Shown here: one piece after another, positions 16,716-26,776 of the stretch
Numbering within the stretch: position 1 is the stretch's first letter
How the letters are laid out: every line of letters begins with the position of its first letter
Assembly (NCBI GenBank): GCA_002748325.1
Contig: PDSD01000017.1
Coordinates: 1 to 54,326, forward strand
Source of the DNA: Arachnia propionica
GTDB lineage: Bacteria; Actinomycetota; Actinomycetes; Propionibacteriales; Propionibacteriaceae
Length of the DNA: 54,326 bases
Reading direction: 5' to 3'
Translations under genes and position numbers: made by a program
Notes under the pieces: model-generated
What the model was told of the DNA's origin: nothing
Seen by the model: the letters and a program-made list of their open reading frames with translations, nothing else
The model's database searches: none

Positions 16716-16999
16716 GCTGGTTCCATCGTGGCCCAGAGCGAATAATTCTGCATGGCCATCACGTCTCGCTCCATCGCCTCCCGATTGCCCGTGCTGACGA
16801 CGGCCTTGCCTTGGTGGTGGACCTGCAGCATCAACTTCTCGGCCTTGGCTTGCGGGTAGTTGAAGTACTCCCGAAAGACGTAAGTGACATAGCTCATCAA
16901 ATTGACCGGATCGTCCCACACCACCGTCACCCAGGCAGCGGCATGCTGGGTTTCTTCCTGCGGTACCGACTTGGTCGCCGTAGCTGCCTGTCCACTCAT
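16712..16999 (-). CDS. clpS: ATP-dependent Clp protease adaptor ClpS
   Basis: This adaptor hands N-degron substrates to ClpA/ClpC. It has 95 residues. The core [19 protein letters not shown] is the binding-pocket motif, and [17 protein letters not shown] is the second conserved block. The start is the ATG at 16999 ([10 protein letters not shown]); an ATG ten codons upstream lacks support. It is probably the first gene of the operon running to folA and LOG, and is divergent from pncB with 50 bases between. Confidence 0.95.
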   Translation of the reverse strand: MSGQAATATKSVPQEETQHAAAWVTVVWDDPVNLMSYVTYVFREYFNYPQAKAEKLMLQVHHQGKAVVSTGNREAMERDVMAMQNYSLWATMEPA

Positions 17000-17049
17000 G
17001 GTCTCTATTGTGGCAAAGGCTGCCGACATTTCCGACTAATGTTGCCCGT

Positions 17050-18378
17050 ATGAGCAGCGCATTGTTGACAGATCACTACGAATTGACAATGGTGCAGGCC
17101 GCCATGGACGCTGGCACGGCCGACCGCCACTCGTTATTCGACTTGTTCGCCCGCCGGCTACCGTCTGGCCGCCGCTACGGTGTCGTCGCTGGCCTCGGCC
17201 GGGCCATAGCCGCTGTTCAGGACTTCCGCTTCACCGACGAAGAGATCAGCTTCCTGCAAGAACAGGGCATCATCCAGGCCAACTTGGCCGACTGGCTCGC
17301 TGACTATCGGTTCACCGGCGACATGTGGGGCTACGAAGAGGGCGAAATGTACTTCCCCGGCTCCCCCGTGCTCTCCGTCGAGGGCACCTTCGCCGAATGC
17401 TGCGTGCTGGAGACGGTGCTGCTAAGCATTTACAACCACGACTCAGCGATCGCCTCGGCCGCTTCCCGCATGACCGGCATGAGCGAAAACCGTCCCTGCC
17501 TAGAGATGGGATCACGACGCACCCACGAGCAGGCTGCGGTCGCGGCTGCCCGGGCCGCCTACATCGCAGGTTTCACCGCGACGTCCAACCTGGAGGCGGG
17601 CCGCACCTGGGGCATCCCCACGATGGGCACCGCCGCGCACTCGTTCACCTTGCTGCATGACACGGAGGAAGCCGCGTTCAAGGCCCAGCTGGCCTCGCTG
17701 GGCGAAGACACCACGCTGCTCGTGGACACCTACTCTGAGGAAGCGGCCATCCGCAAGGCCGTGGAATTGACGCAGGGCAGGCTGGGTGCGATCCGGTTGG
17801 ATTCCGGAGATCTGGCGATCATGGCCCGCCGGGCCCGGGACCTGCTCGACGACCTCGGCGCCACCGAAACCAAGATCGTAGTCACCAGCGATCTGGACGA
17901 ATGGCAGATCGCGGCCCTAAGCGGGGCACCCGTCGACGCGTTCGGGGTGGGCACCAAGCTGGTGACCGGCTCCGGGCACCCGACCTCGGGCTTCGTCTAC
18001 AAGCTCGTCGCCAGGGCCGAATCCAGCGACCCGACCGCGCCGATGAAGCCAGTAGGCAAGAAGTCCAAGGGCAAGGGCACCTTGGGTGGCCGAAAGTTCG
18101 CGCTGCGGCGCCGCGGCGAGGACGGCCTAGCCGAGGCCGAGGTGATCGGTCTGGGCACCCCGCCCGAAAACGATGGCAATGATCGCGACCTACTGGTGCC
18201 GATCATGTCTGCTGGCGAGGTCGTCTATCAACCGAGCTTGCAGCGCTGCCGGGATCGGCATCACCAGTCACGCAACGAGTTGCCGCTGGCCGCCCGCCGG
18301 ATCAGCAACGGCGACCCCGTCATCGAGACCGTCATTCTTGACCGCCGGGGCGACGAGACCGGGAATCCCTACCAGTAG
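17050..18378 (+). CDS. pncB: Nicotinate phosphoribosyltransferase
   Basis: This enzyme joins nicotinate to PRPP with ATP hydrolysis, the entry step of NAD salvage. It has 442 residues. Seen are LLTDHYELTMVQAAMDAG, FDLFARRLPSGRRYGVVAGLGRA, EMGSRRTHEQAAVAAARAAYIAGF, RLDSGDL and VVTSDLDEWQI. A lysine-rich insert (GKKSKGKGTLGGRKFALRR) near residue 340 is common in actinobacterial members. I chose the ATG at 17050; the frame runs 14 codons further upstream without family likeness. It is divergent from clpS. Confidence 0.95.
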   Translation: MSSALLTDHYELTMVQAAMDAGTADRHSLFDLFARRLPSGRRYGVVAGLGRAIAAVQDFRFTDEEISFLQEQGIIQANLADWLADYRFTGDMWGYEEGEMYFPGSPVLSVEGTFAECCVLETVLLSIYNHDSAIASAASRMTGMSENRPCLEMGSRRTHEQAAVAAARAAYIAGFTATSNLEAGRTWGIPTMGTAAHSFTLLHDTEEAAFKAQLASLGEDTTLLVDTYSEEAAIRKAVELTQGRLGAIRLDSGDLAIMARRARDLLDDLGATETKIVVTSDLDEWQIAALSGAPVDAFGVGTKLVTGSGHPTSGFVYKLVARAESSDPTAPMKPVGKKSKGKGTLGGRKFALRRRGEDGLAEAEVIGLGTPPENDGNDRDLLVPIMSAGEVVYQPSLQRCRDRHHQSRNELPLAARRISNGDPVIETVILDRRGDETGNPYQ

Positions 18379-18390
18379 CCGGCCGCCTAG

Positions 18391-20367
18391 TTACTGAATC
18401 CGGCCGCCCATCGCCGCCGCCAGCCGTCTCGGCAACTCGGCGGCGAAGATCTGCTCTAGCGAGAGCACCTGCCCCTGCGAGTCGGCCAGTGGCACCCGCC
18501 AGTTGGGGTACTCGTCGATGGTGCCGGGCTGGTTTTGCGCCCGGATGCTGCCGACGGCATCGGCCAGGCTGGCCACCCGCAGCTTGGCCGAACTCGCAGC
18601 TAGCCTGCGATGCAGCGCCAGCATGATCTCGGTTACATCTTCGGCCTCCGCCTCGGCCAGATACCCCTCGGCCAACAACGTCGCTACCCATTGGGAACGC
18701 TCTGCGGCGGCCGCCAGCAGCTCCTGCTCGACCGGCTCGCTGAGCACCCCCAACTCAGCGCGCAACCGGATGTGTTCCCCCGCCAGGTAGCCCAGCGTCG
18801 GCGGCAGGTCGTGGGTGGTCACCGAGCCCAGGCAAGCCTCACGCCACTGCTGCGGCGGTATCGGCTGGCCCGCCCAGTCTTTCTCCCACCACATGACCGA
18901 GGTGCCCAGGATGCCCCGGCTCAGCAGATATTCTCGCACCCACGGCTCGACGGTACCGAGGTCTTCGCCGACCACGACGGCCCCCGCGCGCTGCGCTTCC
19001 AGGGCGATGATCCCCACCATCGCCTCATGGTCGTAGCGCACATAGGTGCCCTCACTGGCGGCCTGCCCGTCGGGCACCCACCACAGCCTAAACAGCCCCA
19101 TCACGTGATCGATCCTGACGCCACCCACCCCACTCAGCGTGGCCCGCACCAGCTCTCGTAACGGCTGGTAGGCCAGCTTTTCCAGGCGGTCGGGCCGCCA
19201 CGGCGGCTGCTGCCAGTTCTGGCCAGCTTGGTTGTATTGATCAGCGGGTGCGCCGACACTAACCCCGGCCGCAAACAGTTCTGGGGAAAGCCAGGTCTCC
19301 GCCCCCCTGGGATTGACCCCGACTGCCAGATCGGCAATCACGCCGACGGCCATGCCAGCCCGGTCGGCGGCGAACTGGGCGAGCGCCAGTTGTTCGGCGG
19401 TGATCCATTGCAGCCACTGATAGAAGTCGATTCGCTCGGCAGCTGACTCGGCGAACGCGGCGACCTCGGCCGAGTCGACGTCCCGGTAAGCGGGCGGCCA
19501 ATCGTGCCAGTCATTGCCGAAGTGCTCGCATAGCGCGTTCCAGCAGGCGAACCGCCGCAGCCCCTCACCTTGCTCGCGCACGAACTGCGTCAATGCAAGC
19601 TGCCGGATCGGCGGGCGGCCAGTCTGATAAATCAGTTCCAACGCCGCCAGCTTGGCCGCCCAGGTGACGTCCCGGTCGATGCCCTCGGCATTTCGGCTGC
19701 GCTTGCGCAGCTTGCGTATCTGGTGTCGCTCGTCCTTGGTCAGCCGCGAGAACTCCGCGATCCGCTCCGGGCGCACGTACAGCGGATTCCAAAACCGGCG
19801 GCTGGTGGGCAGATACGGCGACGGTTCCATCGGCGGGATGGGTTCTGCCGCATGAAGTGGATTAATCAGCACGAACCCGGCGCCCAGCTGCGCGCCCGAC
19901 CAGGTCAGCAGATCGGCCAGGTCGGCCAGGTCGCCGATCCCCCACGCCTTTTCCGCGGCGACGCTGTACAACTGGGTGGCCCACCCCCAGGCAGGCTGTT
20001 CGGCCAGCCGATTCGGCAACTCCACCCGGCTCGGCGTCACGATGAGCGCGCCCCGCAGCTCGAAGCGCCGGCCAGCCTCGGTGACGCCGTAAACCCTCAC
20101 CTGCGAACCCGCTGGCACGTGCACCTCAACCTGGATGGGTTGCCCGGCCTCCCGGACGGTGCAAGTCGGCAACGTGGTTAGCCACCGCCGGTGCTGCGCC
20201 TGTTGCAACGAAACAGCCCGTTGCTGCGAGGTTACAGCGGCGACATCCATCGCGGCCAACACCGCCACCACTGTCTCCGCTTTGACGAGCCGATGTCGGC
20301 CTTTCCAGTCGTAAAACTCGACTGCTACGCCATAGTGCTCGGCGAGTTGGCGAAGTTCGGTGTCCAC
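18391..20367 (-). CDS. malQ: 4-alpha-glucanotransferase (amylomaltase)
   Basis: This GH77 enzyme transfers alpha-1,4-glucan segments in maltodextrin and glycogen metabolism. It has 658 residues. Catalytic-core motifs in order are PSPYLPTSRRFWNPLYV, GVIADLAVGVNPRGAETW, VGAPADQYNQAGQNW, GVRIDHVMGLFRLWWVP (nucleophile Asp), VVGEDLGTVEPWV (acid/base Glu) and TTHDLPPTLGYL. An N-terminal beta-rich domain of about 150 residues is normal for actinobacterial forms. I prefer the GTG at 20367, four bases after the RDD gene stop; an alternative at 20400 would overlap that gene. Confidence 0.95.
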   Translation of the reverse strand: MDTELRQLAEHYGVAVEFYDWKGRHRLVKAETVVAVLAAMDVAAVTSQQRAVSLQQAQHRRWLTTLPTCTVREAGQPIQVEVHVPAGSQVRVYGVTEAGRRFELRGALIVTPSRVELPNRLAEQPAWGWATQLYSVAAEKAWGIGDLADLADLLTWSGAQLGAGFVLINPLHAAEPIPPMEPSPYLPTSRRFWNPLYVRPERIAEFSRLTKDERHQIRKLRKRSRNAEGIDRDVTWAAKLAALELIYQTGRPPIRQLALTQFVREQGEGLRRFACWNALCEHFGNDWHDWPPAYRDVDSAEVAAFAESAAERIDFYQWLQWITAEQLALAQFAADRAGMAVGVIADLAVGVNPRGAETWLSPELFAAGVSVGAPADQYNQAGQNWQQPPWRPDRLEKLAYQPLRELVRATLSGVGGVRIDHVMGLFRLWWVPDGQAASEGTYVRYDHEAMVGIIALEAQRAGAVVVGEDLGTVEPWVREYLLSRGILGTSVMWWEKDWAGQPIPPQQWREACLGSVTTHDLPPTLGYLAGEHIRLRAELGVLSEPVEQELLAAAAERSQWVATLLAEGYLAEAEAEDVTEIMLALHRRLAASSAKLRVASLADAVGSIRAQNQPGTIDEYPNWRVPLADSQGQVLSLEQIFAAELPRRLAAAMGGRIQ

Positions 20368-20371
20368 GAGG

Positions 20372-21034
20372 CTACTTCTTGATGACGACGGTGCCAGCAA
20401 TCATGTCGTGCAGCGTCTGGCGCTTGGGCGTAAACAGGGGAACCAGCGCGTTGATCAGCCCCACCAAGGTGATGTTATACATCACCACCGAGGTGACCGC
20501 TCGCAAAATGGAACGCCCCCAGCCAAGCTTGGCTAGGCTGTGATCGCCCGCCCGGACCACCCGCAGCTGGAGGATGAGCTGCCCCACGGTGCCACCGAAG
20601 AGCGCGACCATCACAGCCCGGTAGAGCATCCACAACCCCATGGTGGCCAACGTCGACAGCAGCAGCGAGATAGTCACCGATGCGGGTGGGTTCAGCAGTT
20701 GGGTCATGTTGCCATTGACTAGGTCTTCACTTACTTGCAGCAGCCAGTTGTTGAACTCCTGTTCGCTGCCGCCGAGAATTAACGTCTGGAGCAGGCTGAC
20801 CGGGAAAAACCACAACAGACCATCGAGCAAGAAGGCGAGAGCACGCGCCCACCATCCGGCGAGGGTGGCCGGGCCATAGCTGTCGGGGCCGCCGTGGGCG
20901 ACGGGAAGAGTCGGCGTAGCGCTTGGCTGCGGGGCTTCTCTGGTCACCTGCGACCAAGCATTGCCGTCCCAGTAGCGTTCATCGGGGGTGCCTGCGGGGT
21001 CTGGATACCATCCTGGCGGCGGAAGCTGTGTCAT
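20372..21034 (-). CDS. RDD family membrane protein with DUF2510 domain
   Basis: This 220-residue protein begins with the short DUF2510 motif PPGWYPDPAGTPDERYWDGNAW, often found before membrane domains in actinobacteria. An RDD domain with about four membrane spans follows (GWWARALAFLLDGLLWF; FGGTVGQLILQLRVVRAG; TPKRQTLHDMIAGTVVI). The function is unknown; some RDD proteins act in ion transport. It lies 49 bases after the MFS gene and 4 bases before malQ. Confidence 0.85.
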   Translation of the reverse strand: MTQLPPPGWYPDPAGTPDERYWDGNAWSQVTREAPQPSATPTLPVAHGGPDSYGPATLAGWWARALAFLLDGLLWFFPVSLLQTLILGGSEQEFNNWLLQVSEDLVNGNMTQLLNPPASVTISLLLSTLATMGLWMLYRAVMVALFGGTVGQLILQLRVVRAGDHSLAKLGWGRSILRAVTSVVMYNITLVGLINALVPLFTPKRQTLHDMIAGTVVIKK

Positions 21035-21083
21035 TGCTCCAGCATGCCACGAACCAAGATACGGAAGCGAAGTTGTCCGGGCG

Positions 21084-22421
21084 CTAGCCCTTGCTGAGTA
21101 GTGATTCGTTGGCTACCGGGCCGATCCGTCGTCCCAGCGGCACCACCAGCAGCGAGGCGATCAGCAAGACCGCGAACAGTTCCCAAAACGAGGTGCCCGC
21201 GGTCAGGGCGTAGATCGCCCCAGCCAGCGAGGTGAGGCTGGCATTGCCGATGTTCTCGACCAGCTGCAGGGCCCCGGCGTGACGGCCCTGCTCGCTCGGC
21301 TGCGACAAGCTCATCGTGGCGACGGCGGTGCTGGCCATCCCAATACCCATGCCGAAGCCAGCGATCACCCACCCGACCACGCCGAGCCACAGCGGGAACC
21401 ACGGCCAGATCACCAGCGCGGCGATGACGGAAATCCCGAAACCTGACGAGGCGGCCCCCAATCGGATCAGTTGGTCTCGTCGCAGCCGCAGCCACGACCT
21501 GGCCTGCAGCCAGGAGCCGCTGGCCCAGCCGACGCTGCCAATGGTCAGCGCCACCCCGGATTCCAGCGGCGTCAGCCCACGCACTTCCTGCATCGCGAGC
21601 ACCACGAATGGCTCGGCGGCTAGGAAGGCACCGGCATGCAGCGCCCGGGAGGCTACCACGGTGCCTAACCCTCGGCGCGTCGGCCAGGCCGTTTTCGGCA
21701 GCACCCGCGGCAGGCCGAGCAACAGCGCAACCACGCCAGCGACTGCGATCAGCGCCCCCGTCCAATCTTCGCGTTCACCAGCCAGCTGAATCAGGATCGG
21801 GCCGAATGCCAGTAACGCAATCGGCAGCCACCCCGGCCGCTTTGCGGTGGGCTCTAGGGTCAGGCCAGCCTGCACCGCCTGCAACGGTCGCCACATCAAT
21901 CCGGCGGCAATGAGGATCAGCGGCACCACGCCGACGAACACCAGTCGCCAGGTCAGCGCTTCGCTGATCCAAGCCGACAGCGGCGGCCCCAGGAAGGCGG
22001 GCAACAGCCAGGTGAAACTGAAGACGCCGATGATCGACGCCCGCTCTGGCCCCTGGAAGGCGTGCGCTATCACCACGAACAGGCCGACGTTCAACGCGCC
22101 GCCGCCGAAGCCCTGCACCAACCGGGCAAGCAGCAACACCCAGACGTTCGGAGCGAGCGAGCCTAGGGTCAGCCCAAGGCAGAAGATGATCATGCCCAGC
22201 AGCAGTGGCAGCAGTGGCCCGCGCCGATCCGCCATTGGGCCCGCCACCACGGTCGCCAGCAGTAGCCCGATGGTGATGGTGGAAAACGCCCAGCCATAAA
22301 GCTCAATTGCGTCGAGGTCCCGCATCACCGTAGGCAGCGCGGCGGCGATCCCCATGACCTCAAAGGCGAAACCGAACACGGCCATGACCATGCCAACGAC
22401 TAACCGACGACGGCCTCGCAT
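21084..22421 (-). CDS. MFS transporter, drug efflux type
   Basis: This is a 445-residue inner-membrane transporter of the major facilitator superfamily with about 12-14 membrane spans. Motif A is visible as GPMADRRGPLLPLL between spans 2 and 3, and RLVQGFGGGALNVGLFVVI resembles motif B (DHA2-like exporters). The ATG at 22421 follows a clear AGGAGG; the longer frame to 22496 has no such site. It likely exports a toxic compound by proton antiport; the substrate is unknown. It is divergent from the DUF3039 gene. Confidence 0.88.
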   Translation of the reverse strand: MRGRRRLVVGMVMAVFGFAFEVMGIAAALPTVMRDLDAIELYGWAFSTITIGLLLATVVAGPMADRRGPLLPLLLGMIIFCLGLTLGSLAPNVWVLLLARLVQGFGGGALNVGLFVVIAHAFQGPERASIIGVFSFTWLLPAFLGPPLSAWISEALTWRLVFVGVVPLILIAAGLMWRPLQAVQAGLTLEPTAKRPGWLPIALLAFGPILIQLAGEREDWTGALIAVAGVVALLLGLPRVLPKTAWPTRRGLGTVVASRALHAGAFLAAEPFVVLAMQEVRGLTPLESGVALTIGSVGWASGSWLQARSWLRLRRDQLIRLGAASSGFGISVIAALVIWPWFPLWLGVVGWVIAGFGMGIGMASTAVATMSLSQPSEQGRHAGALQLVENIGNASLTSLAGAIYALTAGTSFWELFAVLLIASLLVVPLGRRIGPVANESLLSKG

Positions 22422-22435
22422 CCGAATTCCTCCTC

Positions 22436-22441
22436 TACAAT
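22436..22441 (+). promoter_or_regulatory. -10 element, probably giving a leaderless DUF3039 transcript
   Basis: TACAAT ends 8 bases before the ATG of the DUF3039 gene, with no ribosome site between, so transcription should begin at or next to the start codon. No good -35 hexamer is visible. Confidence 0.5.
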
Positions 22442-22449
22442 CTAGTGAT

Positions 22450-22700
22450 ATGAGCGAACTTGCCCCTGGCGCCCAAACCGTCCTGGATGAACGCACCGAG
22501 CAACTCGAAGACGACGCCCACGAGCGATTCTCTCACTACGTGTCCAAGCGCAAGCTCACCAAGGCGATGGTGTTGGGCACCCCCGTGGTCGCGCTGTGCG
22601 GCAAGGTTTGGGTGCCGTCACGCAACCCCGACAAGTATCCGGTGTGCCCAGAGTGCAAAGAGATCTGGGCCAGCATGAAACCAGGCGATTCTAGCCCAGA

Positions 22701-22707
<7 letters not shown>
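22450..22707 (+). CDS. DUF3039 family protein
   Basis: This small 85-residue protein of unknown function is conserved in actinobacteria. It has a C-terminal cysteine cluster, [14 protein letters not shown] and [11 protein letters not shown], that looks like a zinc-ribbon site. I chose the ATG at 22450 ([11 protein letters not shown]); the upstream part of the frame is a shadow of the MFS gene. Its stop overlaps the end of sahH by 7 bases in convergent orientation. Confidence 0.88.
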
Positions 22708-24122
<1,415 letters not shown>

Positions 24123-24132
24123 GCGGGCGATT

Positions 24133-24561
24133 CTACTCCCCCGCCGCCAGATGCCTTAACGCCGATTCATAGCCGCCGATACCCAATCCGGTGATGACTG
24201 CGGTGGCATACGGGCTGACGACCAGGTGTTGCCGGAATTGTTCCCGGGCATGCACGTTGCTCAGGTGCACCTCGATGACCACGGACACTTGGGCCACCGC
24301 GTCCGCGACCGCGATGGAATAGTGCGACCAGGCCCCCGGATTCAACACGACTGGCAGCCCAAGATCGGCGGCCTCACCGAGCCAGCCGACCATCTCGCCC
24401 TCGTGATCGGTTTGCCGCACCTCCACGGCCAGCCCCAGTTCGGCGCCGAGGTCGATTAGCCGTTGTTCAAGCTGCGCATAGGTGGTGTGGCCATAGATCT
24501 CGGGCTGGCGCATGCCCAGCCGACCAAGATTGGGACCGTTTAGCACCAGTACTTTCTTCAT
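24133..24561 (-). CDS. aroQ: 3-dehydroquinate dehydratase, type II
   Basis: This enzyme dehydrates 3-dehydroquinate in the shikimate pathway. It has 142 residues, the size of the dodecameric type II class. [18 protein letters not shown] holds the active-site Arg and Tyr, [16 protein letters not shown] the substrate-binding Asn and His, and [16 protein letters not shown] is also diagnostic. It lies 9 bases after the cation efflux gene. Confidence 0.96.
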   Translation of the reverse strand: MKKVLVLNGPNLGRLGMRQPEIYGHTTYAQLEQRLIDLGAELGLAVEVRQTDHEGEMVGWLGEAADLGLPVVLNPGAWSHYSIAVADAVAQVSVVIEVHLSNVHAREQFRQHLVVSPYATAVITGLGIGGYESALRHLAAGE

Positions 24562-24570
24562 TGCTCTCTC

Positions 24571-25524
24571 CTAGGGCTTTTCACGGCTGGGATCGTAAAC
24601 GTCGGGCTCCAAATAGCTGAACTGCACCTCGGGCACCGCCTGGCGTATCCGGTCTTCGGCCGCGTTGATCGTGGCCGCAACCTCGGCTAACGAGCTTGCC
24701 GCGCCCAGCGAAATCTTGGCCGTCAGCAGAATCTTTTCGGGGCCCAGATGCATGGTCTTGGCCTCGATCAGCCGCTCGATTCCGGGCGTGCCAAGGATCG
24801 CCGCCTCGATGAGCTGTTGATGCTCGGGCAATGCGGCCTCGCCGAGCAGCAGCGAGCGGGTCTCCCAGCCCAAGAATATCGCCACCAGCACCAGCAGCAC
24901 CCCGATTAGGGCGGTGCCGATGACGTCATAGATCAGGTCGTGGGTGACCAGCGACAAGGTGACGCCCGCCAAGGCGAACACCAGGCCCAGCTGAGCAGCG
25001 ATATCTTCCAGCAACACCACCGGCAGCTCCGGCGACTTGGCCCGCCGCACATAGCTCACCAGCGAAAGGCTGCCGCGAGACTGGTTGGCCTCAACCAGCG
25101 CGGTGCGCAGGCTGAATCCCTCGGCAATGATCGACAGGCTGAGCACCACCACCGGCACCCACCACCACGGCGAGGTCAGCAGGCTTTCACCGACGTGGCC
25201 GCTGCCGAGTTCTTGATACTTGTGCCACGCCTCATACAGCGCGAACAGGCCGCCCAGCGAGAACAAAATGATCGACACCAGGAACGCGGCCAGGTAACGC
25301 GAGCGGCCGTAGCCGAACGGATGCTCCGGAGTGGCCTCGCGTTTCGCCTGCTTGCCCCCAATCAACAGCAGCACCTGATTGCCGGTATCCGCGACGGAGT
25401 GGATCGCCTCGGCCAACAGTGACGAGGCGCCGGTGAGTAGCCAAGCGCCGAACTTGGTTACCGCGATGAACGAGTTGGCGGCTGCCGCCGCCAGCACAGC
25501 TTTGGTGCCGCCTTCAGTGCTCAT
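24571..25524 (-). CDS. Cation diffusion facilitator transporter
   Basis: This is a 317-residue membrane exporter of divalent metals (Zn, Fe, Mn or Co) by proton exchange. The first metal site is visible as AEAIHSVADTGNQ (HxxxD). About six membrane spans come first, then a cytoplasmic C-terminal domain (LTAKISLGAASSLAEVAATINAAEDRIRQAVP). The metal cannot be told. It overlaps the SIS gene by 4 bases, so it is coupled to it despite no obvious functional link. Confidence 0.9.
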   Translation of the reverse strand: MSTEGGTKAVLAAAAANSFIAVTKFGAWLLTGASSLLAEAIHSVADTGNQVLLLIGGKQAKREATPEHPFGYGRSRYLAAFLVSIILFSLGGLFALYEAWHKYQELGSGHVGESLLTSPWWWVPVVVLSLSIIAEGFSLRTALVEANQSRGSLSLVSYVRRAKSPELPVVLLEDIAAQLGLVFALAGVTLSLVTHDLIYDVIGTALIGVLLVLVAIFLGWETRSLLLGEAALPEHQQLIEAAILGTPGIERLIEAKTMHLGPEKILLTAKISLGAASSLAEVAATINAAEDRIRQAVPEVQFSYLEPDVYDPSREKP

Positions 25525-26555
25525 AGTGTAGGAGTCTGCCTGATGTGTTCGTCAGCCTCGCCCATACCGGCCCGCAGGTAGGCGGCGGCATAGCGGCCAT
25601 ATTGCAGCAGCATCACGTAGCGTTGGCTCGCACTAATGGCGGGCTCTGCTGCTCCCGAGGAGATGCGGCAACTGGGCACTCCAAAGTTGGCCGCCAGCTC
25701 GGCTAGCCACTCGCCGTCCGCGCCGCGTTGCTCGTCGGCTACCTGGTCGTCGAGCAGCACCAGCACTGGCGCTGCTGCAGTCTGATCCTCGACAGGATCG
25801 CTGAACAGGTCTCGGCGGCGGCTCTGCCGCACCAACACCGCGAGTTGGGCAGCGTCGGCAGCCAACGCTGGTTGTCCGCTTGAGCTACGGAACTTGGTTG
25901 CCAGCTTTCTGGCCGCTACGGCCGCCAGCCTGGTACCGCCCCACAGCAGCGGTAGCTCGTCGCCGATTCCCAGGGCCAGGTTCTTGGCCGGATTCTGCGA
26001 AGAATCGAGCCGGGGGGAGCATTCGGCCGCGACTAGGTCGGCGGCGTCAGCCAGATGCTCGATCAGAATGTGGGGGCCCAAGCCAACTTCGCCGAGCCGA
26101 GCCAGCACCGTCATGGTTTGGATCAGCGCATCGTCCGCGACCGGAAACCACATGCTCCTAGTCGACTGCGCCGTCACCGCTAGCTGACTGTCAGTCGGCG
26201 CGGCCACCAGCAGCCCAGCACCCCGCCGGGCCGCGTCCTGCACGGCTTGCAACTCGGCTTTTCCGGCCGTCTCGCCGCCCAGCACGACCACGAAATCCAG
26301 GGCGCTCACCCAGCCGGGCAGCCCCGGCCGTGACCAGCGCACGACGGGAACCGGGCACACCGATTCCAGGGCGGCTCGTAGCACCCCAGCGCCCCGGCCC
26401 ACCAGCACCATGGCCCGTGGCCGCTCCAATCGATCAAGCCGTACCGCCTCGGTTGCCGAGGCAGCCTCGCGCAGCCTGGCCCCCGTCATGGCTAGCCAAC
26501 GCAATTGTTGATCGGCAACTAGCTGCGGGGATTCAACTAAGGCGTCGTCAAACAT
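25521..26555 (-). CDS. SIS-domain sugar isomerase-like protein (mycobacterial Rv3256c type)
   Basis: This 344-residue protein resembles the SIS-domain proteins, sometimes called TobH-like, encoded next to manB in actinobacteria. A nucleotide/sugar-phosphate fold is suggested by AMVLVGRGAGVLRAALE and DFVVVLGGETAGKAELQAVQDAARRGAGLLV. Catalysis is unproven; a phosphomannose/phosphoglucose isomerase-like role would fit beside ManB. It overlaps the efflux gene by 4 bases and follows the Trm112-like gene by 4. Confidence 0.78.
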   Translation of the reverse strand: MFDDALVESPQLVADQQLRWLAMTGARLREAASATEAVRLDRLERPRAMVLVGRGAGVLRAALESVCPVPVVRWSRPGLPGWVSALDFVVVLGGETAGKAELQAVQDAARRGAGLLVAAPTDSQLAVTAQSTRSMWFPVADDALIQTMTVLARLGEVGLGPHILIEHLADAADLVAAECSPRLDSSQNPAKNLALGIGDELPLLWGGTRLAAVAARKLATKFRSSSGQPALAADAAQLAVLVRQSRRRDLFSDPVEDQTAAAPVLVLLDDQVADEQRGADGEWLAELAANFGVPSCRISSGAAEPAISASQRYVMLLQYGRYAAAYLRAGMGEADEHIRQTPTL

Positions 26556-26559
26556 GGGC

Positions 26560-26748
26560 TTAGGTGCTCCGTGCCTGATCGAGCAGCAACGCTGGGATCT
26601 GGTTCTTCACCGGGAACGCGAGCCCACATCCGGCACCGGTACAAACCACCTCGTGTCGGTCATAATCGACGGCGAACTTGGCGTTACATGCCGGGCAAAC
26701 GATTACCGCCAGCAGTTTTTCGGAAAGCTCCATCTCTGACTCACTCAC
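26560..26748 (-). CDS. Trm112-like zinc-ribbon protein
   Basis: This 62-residue protein has four cysteines, C18-x2-C21 and C36-x4-C41, forming a small zinc ribbon. LLAVIVCPACNAKFAVDYD and GLAFPVKNQIPALLLDQA match the Trm112 family, which in other organisms activates methyltransferases. In bacteria it is often encoded beside manB, as here (28 bases downstream). Confidence 0.9.
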   Translation of the reverse strand: MSESEMELSEKLLAVIVCPACNAKFAVDYDRHEVVCTGAGCGLAFPVKNQIPALLLDQARST

Positions 26749-26776
26749 GGCGTTCCTTTCGACGATGTATTGGAGA

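Noticed and set aside
24123-24132. SAH riboswitch before the adenosylhomocysteinase gene
   Set aside because: Only 10 bases separate it from aroQ, far too short for a riboswitch.
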